A stretch of 64,000 bases of DNA, from NCBI GenBank assembly GCA_911728455.2, contig OU452219.1, positions 13,110,397 to 13,174,396 on the forward strand. Direction: 5' to 3'. A program made the translations under genes and the position numbers. Positions 48,601 through 60,600 of the stretch are shown here, piece by piece; position 1 is the stretch's first letter, and every line of letters begins with the position of its first letter. This DNA is from Marthasterias glacialis. Its lineage: Eukaryota > Echinodermata > Asteroidea > Forcipulatida > Asteriidae. The notes beneath the pieces are model-generated. The model had not been told where the DNA came from. It did no database searches and worked only from the letters and a program-made list of their open reading frames with translations.

Positions 48601-51600
48601 TGATCAAAGGTTCACAGCTTGGTGTGTTTATTGCAAACGAGAGGTTGTGAATTAATTTACTTTCCCCTTTTTTTTATGACTGCTTAACCTTTGGATTTTT
48701 AATATTGTACAGCGCTTTGTGATGGACATGGAAAGCATTTTTTAAAATAAATGTATTAATATTATTATTATTATCATTATTATTAAGCACATCAAAAACC
48801 AGGCGTAAACCGTTTCTGCTCATCAGATCGTTTTTAGCTTCTCAGCTGTGCCATTGAAAATTGAAAAAACACAGGGCAAAGTCTTGCTGTGCCTGTCACT
48901 TTCCTCCATTTTGACAAATTTCAGTAGCATGCTTGCAAAAACACACTGCTTAACAATTGCAATCAGCACAGGTCATGTAGTTTGTGACTGGTCCCACAGG
49001 GATTTTGGGCTCTGCAAATAAGTTTGAGAGCACAAGTCTGGGTTGGGCAATGTATTGTAGGTTTTGTAATCTATCAAGATGTACTGTATGGCCAATCCGG
49101 AAATCATTGGCATTGTAAATGGTACCTCATAAAAGTAACACCCCCCCCTGAAAAAAACTAAATGAAAGAATAGAATATCAATGTAAAACATTCTTGTATA
49201 TGGCATGTAGTTACAGCTGCATGTCTGTATATTGGGGTCATGTTGTGAATAGTAAGGTCATGGGAATTTTCCAGATCAGAGTGGTGAGGTATTCAGCAAG
49301 TTCACTCCGTGAAATGTTCGGCAAATGAAAAAAAAAAGGGGTGATTTTATTGATGAAAGAGATTGTTGGAATTACATGGAAACACGAGCAATTGCCACAG
49401 GAGATTAGATTTTGACATTTGGAAGCGTAACCTGTGGCTCTCTAAAAAAGACTCCATGCAGGGGTGACTGTGAGGAGCTGACGACCAGTGTCTGACCTTC
49501 TTGTACAGGAATAAGATAGGATCTCTATAGGCATGTATAAACAGACAGATGTTCTACACTTTCTGGACACATAATCAATATTTGAGACATCCTGTTGCCA
49601 TTAGCTGAGGGGGATATTTTTGTTAACAGAGATTTGTTGTGTAGCATGCCTCAATAAGCCATTTGCGAGTTAGATTTGAATAATGTCAGGTGTAATCAGT
49701 GGTGGAACAAGACGTTTTCATTTTGGGGAGGGGGGGGGGGGAGGTAAGCAGGGGCAAAGACATAATTTGGGCCATTTAATGTATCAAGCCATTCATTTGT
49801 GCATTATTTTTATCTCATGGGGGAGGGGGGGGGTGGGCAATGGCCTTATTCGGTTACACACTGGTTACCCTGAATTGCTAAGTCACAAGTTACAAGTTAC
49901 CACTTAAATTAGAATTCCTCAGACTGTAGAGACAGTTGCTGTGTCGCATGATGTGGGGAAAGCTTTTACGGGGAACTTTTTATAAAAGAGACGGGGGAAC
50001 ACCCATACAGAATTTTGAGTGAAGGTGTATGGCACAATGGTACCAGGGTTTGCTCATCTGGAGGTTGCTATAAAAAAGAAGAAGAAACTTGTCCCGTACC
50101 GTTTGACATTGCAACTGTCTCTTTAGTCTGAGGAATTCAATTTTAAACGGTAACTTGTGACCCAGCAAGTCACTGTACCAAATATCATTCAAATCCAACC
50201 AGCAAATCACTTATTCAGCACAGAGAAATACTAGAACGCCAGAGGTAGAGCACATTTTTCAACCCAATTTAAACAATGTATGTTATCTCTGATGTTTAAC
50301 AAGTGTCTTTATAACAAACGGAGATACTTTTTACCTACTTTTTTTTCCCCGGGACCCGGAAACTCTGGCTTCCTTTCCTCAACCTTCCTCTGAAAAGTAC
50401 ATTTTGAACGAAAAGGAAACGACTGAAGCACTCTCAAGAGTAATCCAAACCTTGCGTTATCAAATTTATCAAAGAGCCTGTTGATTATTTAAACTGGATG
50501 ACCTGAGCCTAGAATTGTTCTCAAACAGTTTTCCTTTGTTAGAATAATACCCAGAAGTTTAAGATAACAGAAACTGATTTTGTTTCACTTATCATACAAA
50601 GACACTTCAAAGGCAGGGTATACCTTTGGTGTTTGGAACCGTACGTTTGTCTTAAACCTATGAAATTGAAACTAATCTCTGAAAATTTTGCTTCATAAGA
50701 TATTAGCGTTCTTGAGATACTGGCGAAAATCTGGAGCGGTTATTATTATTATTATTATTTATTTGACCCCAACAGAAACGTACATGGACATAAAAAAAAC
50801 ACAGAAAAGTAAAATCAAAAATACAACAAATTAAGAAGTCGTAAGGACTCAATAATTATACAAGCAAAATAACACAGTAAACAAGAACTAAAAGAAAAAA
50901 AACACAATCAGGAGGGCAGCTACATTAGCTACATGGGCATAGAGCAGGCAGGCATGGGGAGTGAAATCAACAAGTCACGAAAAAAAGGACAAGGCAGACA
51001 TTAACAAAGAACAGACCAAGCGGGTCACAATGTTTTATACTATCAACAGCTCTCCGTTGCTTCTTGCCATGTAAGTTTTTATGGTCATTTAGTTTTGGAG
51101 TAATTACCAAAAGTATCCCCTGCCTTTAGGGAACTAAGGCCATGCGGCTAGATCACCGCGTCATCATGCGTTAAAGTATAGGTTGTCCTTAGCAACACCC
51201 TTTGAAAAAGCTGTAAACGTAGTCATTTTGGTGGGGGAAAAGTTTCACTTTAAAGTCGACTCAGCTTTCAACCAGGAGTTTGATAACTTCCACTGCTCCT
51301 GAGTGATTTACTAGGATCCCTTCCCACTCTAACAAATTCCAACACCATATTATGGGTTACTCAACACCCAAACTGAGGTACTCTGATTATGGTGGTATGC
51401 CTGAACCCATGTAAAGCATGATCAGTTTACTCATGCAGTCCCCAGTCCAACACAACCCCAACAAAACCTGCTGTTAGAGCTTAATGGAATAGGGACTGTT
51501 AGGGTTAACAGCAATTTGTAAGTACTTTGGGTTATGAACCTGATTAAGTATAGTTGGCTAGACAGCCACTGTTTCATTGTAAGATTTGTATGAAGGTAAA

Positions 51601-54600
51601 GTGCACTGCATGCACCTTGATCTCAATATTTTTTTGAAAAAAAAGGGTGTTTTCCTTTTTCTTTTTTTCCTTTTATTTTGGAGGGGGGAGAATGATCCCA
51701 TTCAGAAATCTTGCAGCTGTAAGTGTTAATTTCTGAAATACGATCACCACAAATATTCCAAGAACTCTTGTCATGCTAGGTCAATTTTACAGGGAACTTG
51801 GAGGCAACCATGTGCGTTGTATGTGAAAAACAACTTTGGTAGCATAGTGATATTGATCTAACTTTTTTTTTTTATAACTAAGAAATTTGATGTGAAAATG
51901 AAATTGAATATTTTTTTTCTTCTTAGGAGATTATTGCCTGAAACTGGTTGCCTGTAAATTGGCCCCTAGCTTCCTTGTGCTCTGTAAAGAGTAACTGACA
52001 ATTTAAATTTAGTCCCTTTTCGAAACGACGGCTTGGGCTTGGGTTTGGGCTTGGGCTTGGGCTTGGGCTTGGGCTTGGGCTTGGGCTTGGTTTCCGTCAG
52101 TTATTTAGAAAATGTGTGCTTTCTTTACACCGCTTCAAGTAGGCAGATGGAGCCCAAGTTGGAGCCCAATCCTCAGCAGTGGTTTGGAAAGGAGTCTTAA
52201 TGTTGGTACCAAGGGCAAGACTGTTATCCAAATGCAGTTAAAATTAACTTAAAGAAACCCATACAGTCATTTTACACGAAGATCAAATCACTCTACACAA
52301 GTAAAACATTTTGAGAAAAAGAGGGTATTAAAAAAGAAAATGCTTTCAAAGGTTGACACAACTAGCATTATCAATATGACTGGGTGTTTAGATTTTCTTT
52401 AGTTTATAGAGTTAAATGAGAGTATAGGTAAGGCCGGATATTAAAAACGATCTTTCACTTACAGAATGAATGCCTGAGTAATACTGCAACAGAATACTGA
52501 GAAATACTGCAACAGAATACTCAGAAATACTGCAACAGAATACTGAGAAATACTGCAACAGAATACTCAGAAATACTGCAACAGAATACTCAGAAATACT
52601 GCAACAGAATACTCAGAAATACTGCAACAGAATACTGAGAATTACTACAACAGAATACTGAGAAACACTGCAACAAAATACTGAGTAATACTGCAACACA
52701 ATACTGTGAAATACTGCAACAAAATACTGAAAATACTGCAACAGAATACTGAGAAATACTGCAACAGAATATTGAGTAATACTGCAACACAATACTGTGA
52801 AATACTGCAACAAAATACTGAGAATACTGCAACAGAATACTGAGAAATACTACAACAGAATATTGAGTTATACTGCAACAGAATACTGAGAAAAACTGCA
52901 ATTTATAGTAACTGCTTATTCATATTTGAAGAATGTGTTTTGCAAATGATGGTCTGTAATGACAAAACTACAGGTAGGGTCCACAGAGCAATTTTGTTGC
53001 ATGACTCGATTGTGTACTTTTATTAAGAAATAAAACTTAAGACGAGTACACTGTAAATCTTATTATCAAAAAAAAACAACTCCTTGTATCTTTGGAGTGA
53101 CTCCGACTAATTATCCCTTGGCATTCATGGCACAGTGGAGACTAATTTCCGATAAAGCACCATGTGCGGGGGAACGCCACAAACACCCAAGGTTCACTTT
53201 TTTTCTTTTCGTTGTTGATTAGAGAGTGGCAAAGAAATGACATTTGCATGCCACACATGGTCGATCAAGGTGAGCGGAGAGGCCTGTGGCTGCATTGTTT
53301 GCTTAATAAGTCTATTCAGGGTTCATTAATTCCTGGCTGTAATGATCTCAGTGGAGAGGAGAACACAAAATTACAAATGACGTTGTGCCCACTCCTAGGC
53401 GATAAAGGATGCTATAAATGGATCTTCTGTTTTTTTTCTTTCTTCTTCTTCTTTTCCTTCCTGTTGTTTTTTCTTTCTTTTGATAGGATCCTAATGTTGC
53501 ATCCTTTTTTCTTTTTTTTCTTTGGTGTGTGTGTTTGTTTGGGGGGGGGAGGGGGTGTCATTGAAACTGAGGACTTGACTTTAATAAAAGAGAGCTGGGT
53601 GTTTTGACAGCGAGGGCATCCTCGCTTCGCTTTTGAGTACAAAACCAATGGGGACTTTGCTGAAAAAAAGGTCAAAACAACGGGAGAACAAAGAAAAGTC
53701 CCTGATTTACGGGGTTGACAAATAATAGAGCAACACAATGGCAGGACCCCACGATCCCAATCCATGAGGATAGGTGTGTTTGTTGGGCGGCTGGGGGGGG
53801 GGGAGAATGCGGGGGGATGCGGTACATGTATGTAAATCACATTATTTACTTTCTAATGTTAGCTACACCAGGTTTTTATTCATAAAATAAAACCGAACTC
53901 CTTGAAGATAAAAACTTGAAGATGATGAGTTGGAGTAGGTGGAGAGGATGCTATAAATTAATCTTCCGTGTTTTATTTTTTCTTTCTTTTCTTCTCTTAT
54001 CCAAACTAATTATTTTTTTTTATTTTACAGGTATGAACTTCACCAGATAAAAAAAAATTCAAAAACATAGACACAGACACATATGAAGTGAATCATCATT
54101 TTAAATACAAAGATTCAAACAAATTCCAGCCTCGACACACCACTCCACTCCACTCCACACAAACTTGTAGATGTCAATTTAGCTTTTGAATAGAGCATGT
54201 GTAAACTTAGAACAGACCTTAGAAGCCTGATTGTTTCAGCCCCTGTTTGCTTGCCCTTCTCGATGAGTTGATTGAGAAGTTATACCATGTGCAATGGAGC
54301 TTCATTTAATGCGCTAATAGTGGTCACTCTTTCTCCCTTGTCCCTGATAGTCATCAGCTGGTAAAACTGCCGTGTTTAATTTCCCAATTATCGCATGATG
54401 GATTTTTAGCGTCTTTTTGAATTTGTTTTTTTCTCCAGAGCACACAGATAGTAAGCGCAGAATTCCACAGTAAGCAGAGCCGTGAAATTGGGTCCTGGTT
54501 TTTCATTTAACTCTGAATCAACATGGTCTCATTTTTAACCTTTTGTCCTTAATTTCTGCATGCATTTTTTGAGGACGCAACTTTGCAAGCTAAACTAGAT

Positions 54601-57600
54601 TTATTCAAGGACATATATTTTGTCCGTGTACGCGTTTTAATGATTCATTTTCTGAGTTGGCTATAATTGATTAGCAACAAGGTTGCTTTCTAATGAATAC
54701 CCTGTGCCGAAGAAATTTTAATAAGCAAATGTTTAATAAGCCAATTTTGAAAAATTAGCAATGTTTGGATTGACTGTTTGATCTTGGATTGTTTAATCTC
54801 GTGTAATTTGTGTGTTTGGTTTCAGTGGACGGCAGATACCTGTACGTCAATGCATCAAGCAGAGACGCGGGAACAGCGTCCTACCTCGTTAGTCCGCGCT
54901 ACTCGGAGTCTGGTCCCCACTGTCGTTTCCATTTCCAGTACCACATGTACGGCAGCGAGGCCGGTAGCCTGCGAGTGCTGCTCAACCGTGCCGACAGCAA
55001 TGCAACAATCTGGGAGGTTACAGGAAGTCAAAAAAATCAGTGAGTTATAGTGTCGGGGGGAGGGGGGGGGGGTAGGGGTTGGAAGAGCGGGGGTATAACA
55101 GTGGTATTTTGCAGATGTTTCAGAGAGCCAGTTGAGGGTTTATTGATGTTTAAGTGCAGTGAACTTCAGTTTTGATTGCAGCGGAGATTAGTTTCAAATC
55201 CTGTTAATACTACTCGCTGGTCTTTTCTTGAGAACTTGTGGTTGCTCAGAAATAAATAGTGACATGAAGTAGTAAATATTGCTATTGATTTATTTATAGA
55301 TTTTGTATTTGTTTAGTCAATGTTTATTTATTTAACTTGGATACAAACTCATTAGCAAACAACATAAGCACAGGATGAAAAACACTACAGAAGTAAAAAT
55401 ACAAATATAAAAAAAAGAAAACTACAATATTACAAGACTTGCAAGAAAATCTGCAAGTGAGATTCACATATGTCACTGATCAACACTTTGAGCTGTCAAA
55501 TTCGAGACTCGGACTGAGGAGAGAAGGGGGCAAGGGAGAAAAGGATTTCAAAAGGGAAGGGGTAAAGGGTACACATGATTAAGGCTGTATCCTAATTGGC
55601 GGCTACGGCTGCGGCTACAACTGTTGCTAAGGGTGTATCTAAGGACATCCTAAACATGGACTTCAATCCATGATGAAGCGGCAATGTAGCCATAGCCGTG
55701 GCCCCCAATTCGTACACTGCTTTGGCCATTTGTGAGTTAGATTTGAATAAAGTTTGGTACAATGACTTGCTTAGTCGAAAGTTACCGCTTAAATTTGAAT
55801 TCCTCAGACTATAGACCATGTAACCCTATGTTTACAAAAAGAGTGATCTTGTACATTCCAGGGCAATTTCGTTAGGCAAACTGCTGCACTGGTCATACGG
55901 TAAATTTTACATTTTGTGTCATAAAGGGTGGCATGGGTGGCGTGTGTGTAAAGCGCTCTCCTGTCACCAATGTGTCCCTGGTTCAAGTCCTGGCTAGGGC
56001 CGTATGTGAGTAGAGTTGTGCTTTGGTTCTCTCCTGTGCCATGAGGGTTTTTCTCCTGGCCATCTGGTTTTCCTCCCTCTGGAAAAACCAAACACTTTTG
56101 ATCTCAGGCTGTGCTCCGTGGTCATGGGTTGATATGGCTGGCTGCCGAAGGCGCCCTTGAATGCCTGCAGCTCAAACACGTGTAGCTGCATCCTTTGCAA
56201 TTCAGCTTCTCAGCTGCCAGTAAGAATGATTAGCCTCCCAAATTATTATTATTTTCATCATTATTATTAAAATAATTCCACATCAATTCAAGAAATAAAA
56301 AAGTAACAGCTGAACCAGTTTTCATATCAAAAGTTGATTTAAAAAAAAAAAGACTGTGCAATCTCCATAAAGTATCAGATTTTATGTTTTCCTCAGTTGG
56401 GCTGTGTACAAATTGTGCCTGCAGAAAGCCCAGGCTCTGGCTCTTTTGTAGTATGTGATGTCACAGATTACATGGTCTATAGAGATGTGCAGTTATGGTC
56501 AAAGGGCTCAGGGTAAGCTTTTGCATTGTTATATAGGAGATGGCGCACACCCATACTCATTCTTGATTGAATGTTTGTGACACAATGGTGTTAGGGTTTA
56601 ATCATCTGGTGGTTGCTATACAAAAGCTTGTCCACAATCATGTGACATACATGTAGCAACTGTCTCTATAGTCTGGGGAATTAATACTTAAGCGGCAACT
56701 TGTGACTGAACAAGTCACAGTACCAGACATTTCTTCAAATCTAGGGACGTATCCGTATTGGCAGCTATGGCTACAGCTACGGCTGTTGCTAAGAGTGTTG
56801 CTATGTTGTCCTATACTTCAATGCATGATGAGGCGGTGATCCAGCTGTAGCCGTAGCCATAGCCACCAATTCGGACACAGCCTAACACTCAAACGTCTCA
56901 TTGTTTGAATAGTCCAGCCGATTTTCTGTTAACAATTTAAAAACTTAAAATCAATTACCCTTGAGCAATCCCACAAAAAAAAGCTGTCCCTGATCAACAT
57001 TGTGACATCTACCCATAACAAAACATCACTATGTTTGTTTTAATATAACTCAATATGCAGAGCGTATTATTTGCAGCAAGAGTCTTTGAAGGAAAAAAAT
57101 TGGTGCTGTGAAAATTTGTTTCAAAAATGCTCCATTTTGTAGTCAGTTGATTTCAGTTTCTTTTTGATAAAATGCCTTTAAATAAGATGATTCATCTAAC
57201 AACTGAAATGGTCTGAGGGTGGAATTGGACCATTGAATGAGACAGTAGACTTTAAGCTCATGGAAAGTGCAAAGAAATGCATGGCCTAAAAAGAATCAAA
57301 TGATCGGCAGAATAGGAAAGCATATTGGGTAGGCATCTTTGATGGTAGAGGGGAAAAGTCAGCCGTGGGCATCAGCAAGTGTGCTGAACTGAGGAAAGTT
57401 CAATCCACCGCAACTAGTACGAGGCTCTCCTTGTCATCGTCGCCTCTCAATTAGTAGAAAGCCAGAGGTAGGGCTGTGGGACTCCAGCAAGATGGTTGAG
57501 TGCAGTCACTAATCTTCTTGAAGATCTTGAAGATCAATGGCTAGACCTTTTGCTAGGGGCATCTTATTTTTCATAACATTCATATCAGTGAGGTCAAACT

Positions 57601-60600
57601 GAGGCTGGAAGGTGAACTCTTCTTAAAGTAGTGTTACTCCATTCATTAAGTCCCATCTGAGATGTCTATGGATTTTTTTTTACAGGACTTGGGAAAGTAC
57701 GGAGTATACAGTGCTTAACCAGTCACCGCATGGATTCTTTTATTTTTTTCCCCGTTCCCTCTGGCGGGATTCTTTTGTCACGGAATCATTTTTTCTTTGA
57801 GAGTACCGCTGGCACAAAGAAACCCTGACTTGACCAAAGCCAAGAGAACAAAGATTCTCTTTATTGCATCGTCCATTTTGTTTTCTCTACCCAGAAAATG
57901 TCAAATTCATGCACTGTGATTTGCAAAACATCGGCCGTTACCTATGGCATAGGATTGGTACTAAACCCGGAACCATGGCTGGATTCCAGGTTCACTCTGA
58001 CTTACCTCCATTGAGCCGAAATACAATGAATAAACAATGGTGGAAGCCTCTCAATGTCCTGTAATCTGCTTCTAAGAACAAAAGGACAAAGGTCTGGATT
58101 CAGGGATTACACAAAAACCACCTCTCAATAACCAGAAAACGGCAATATATTTAAGACCATGTTTTGTCTTTTTGTGGTTGAAACGAAGCGTTAAACAGCG
58201 TGTGTGTGGTCTGTGCATGCTTAGCATTGGAATGTCAGGTCGACCTTTGTTGCGGTATTCTGATTTCACACAATGGCGGCTTTACTTGGCTTCCGTTTCC
58301 AGGCAGGGGAAACATTTGCGTGTATAACAAATAATGTGATCTAGCGTGCAATAGATCAAATGGGATGTAACGAAAATGCTTGGTGAATGAAACCAAAATG
58401 CAACACTCTTGTCTCCCTGAAGAGAGAGAGAGTGAAAAAAATCTTGGCCACATGGAAGGCTTTGTTTTGAGGTGGGATTCGAACCAGAGTCCTCAGTATC
58501 CCTTCAACACATTATTAATGATAGTATCATGTAGAAGCAGAGAAGTTAAAAAACTCGGGTCTAATTGAAGAGAAAGGGGAAAAACCCACCCACACACAAG
58601 TCTTTGTTTTGAGGTAGGATTGGAACCAGGGTCCACAGAGGTGGAAGGCAGGGAAAGGTGCGACTGTGCCAACTTGATCCCCTGAACATGTTATTAACGA
58701 TAGTAGCACTTAGGAGAAGCAGAGAAATGAGAACACTCAGGTCTAATTGAAGAGAAGGGGGAAAACCCACCCACACACAAGTCTTTGTTTTGAGGTAGGA
58801 TTCGAACCAGGGTCCACTGTGATGGAAGACGGGAAAAGGCACCATTATGCCAACCTGATCCCTTTAACACATTAGTTGCACTTAAGAGAAGCAGAGGAAT
58901 GAGAAACCTCTTGTCTCTTCTTTGAAGAGAGAAAAAAAAAACAACCCCAAGGCTTCAAGATTCATCAAGTGTACCAATGTCACGCTGTGGTAAATGCATT
59001 GACAAATGCATAGAGCCAAGGGCGTTGGGTCTGAAGCCTGGATCGTTGTGTTGACTCAACAAATGCATCCCATGGGGAAATTGATTCTACAGATTGTATC
59101 ACTTGTGTTTTATGTTGTTAAATCAGTAATCTAGGTGTCTGAATCTGTAAATTGATGTTTTTGCCGAAGAAAAAAAACAAGCAAACATGGGTTTTAAATT
59201 GGAACGATTTTTTTAGACAATCTGATGTTTTTATAAAGCGCTTTATTTTGGGGCGTCTCAAAGGGTATATTATGTTTGGAATATTATGCAAAGTTTTTGA
59301 ATTATGAAACCCATTCATAAAGCACCTTGTAAGGGTTTACAAGGTGCTGTGGTGCAATCAGCTGTCAACTATGCCAGAAACACCAGGACAAACCCCTTCT
59401 CTTAGCGATTTGTGTACTGTTTTTTTTTTTGTGCGTTACACAACACACAGGACATATGGCTTTACGCCCCAACCAAAGGGTGAAGCAATAATGGTAAAGT
59501 GTCATTGCTTAAAAATACAAATGCCAAGAGCGGAACTCGAACCCAGACTCTGCTGATCAGAAACACTTGAGTTTGAGTCTGGTGTGCTGGGCCGCTACAA
59601 CACGGAAATCACAGGTGTAGATTTACATCCCATGGGGGAAACAAATTCTATAGATTTTATCACTTATTTTTTCAGTTGTTCAATCAGTAAGCTAGGTGTC
59701 ATGATATGTAAATTTTGTTGTTTTTTTCCATAGAAAGAAAACAAGGACTTAAAAAGTAAACAATTCGTTAGATAAACATTAGGATCATAGAAGGAGAAAA
59801 TTAAGCAGATGGACAGCTTCTATGACTAAGAAATAATGAAAAGTGATGTTAAATAACATGATCATTGTTATTATTTGTAATGTTTTACCCAGACACCGAT
59901 GTGTGTTAAGCACTGTATACTCAGTACTTTCCCGAGTCCTGTGAAAAAACCCACGACTCCCGCCATTCTAGAGCAGATGTCTTACCAACTAGACTACCGA
60001 GACTGCCCGGTAGCTAGAGGCAGTTCGAATCCATTAGCAGCGGGTGCCGCAAACATTATGATAGATGTTAATGTTTGCATCGGGGCACTGTATACTCAGT
60101 ACTTTCCCGAGTCCTATGAAAAAATCCAAAGCTGGTCAGAATTTGTTGAACAACATGAGGTAGAGGTTGGTTCTCCCCTAAAAGGTTTTGAACACAAATT
60201 GTTTGAGGAAATGATATCTGCCTATCATGTCGGTAAGTTGTTGCGACACACGCATGCATATCTGCTGCACGCCCAAAGTTTTCACTACTTCCGACTCCAC
60301 AGCTGGTATACGTTTACTCATTTCATCGTTCAAAACATTTTTAATGCCAAGTCCAATTATTAAACTTTTCTTGCATTTTAATTATCAAAGACAAACTACT
60401 TTAATAGATGTAACTCAAATCAGTTCACAACATCAAGGCCCCTGGCGATGGAAATCTAACATCTTTTGAATAGTTGTGGTACCTGCTGCTAGTGTTAGTT
60501 TAGCAGTAAGACATCTGCTCTAGAATGGCAAAGGTCTTGGGTTTGAATCCCACCCGAGTAATAGGCCTGTGGATTTTGTCAACTCATGCAATTGCACTCA

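Larger units (their letters stand above)
45177..54825. other. Intron 3 of the mosaic-protein gene (about 9.6 kb)
   Basis: Besides the elements listed separately (49657, 50607, 52031, 52474) it holds a SINE-type tail at 48700-48790, T/C- and G-rich simple sequence near 47395 and 53430-53560, and AT-rich filler. The 140-codon frames at 53164-53607 (+) and 53412-53840 (-) run through simple sequence and are not convincing. Confidence 0.5.
55732..56745. mobile_element. Inverted-repeat element, tttggtacagtgact family, containing two nested elements
   Basis: Left arm gtttggtacaatgacttgct, agttaccgcttaaatttgaa, ttcctcagactatag; right arm ctatagtctggggaattaat, acttaagcggcaacttgtga and cacagtaccagac. 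Both arms match the 49657-50212 element. Between the left arm and its interior (which resumes near 56475) lies a complete tatagaccatgt element. Confidence 0.78.

Noticed and set aside
52590-52901. 103-, 77- and 66-codon minus-strand frames rich in ILLQYFSVFCCS
   Set aside because: They are translations of the 23-bp tandem repeat, open in all three frames because the unit has no stop on that strand.
53164-53840. 147-codon (+) and 142-codon (-) frames
   Set aside because: Much of both frames is simple T/C- or A/G-rich sequence (phenylalanine or lysine runs) and no splice or family support exists.
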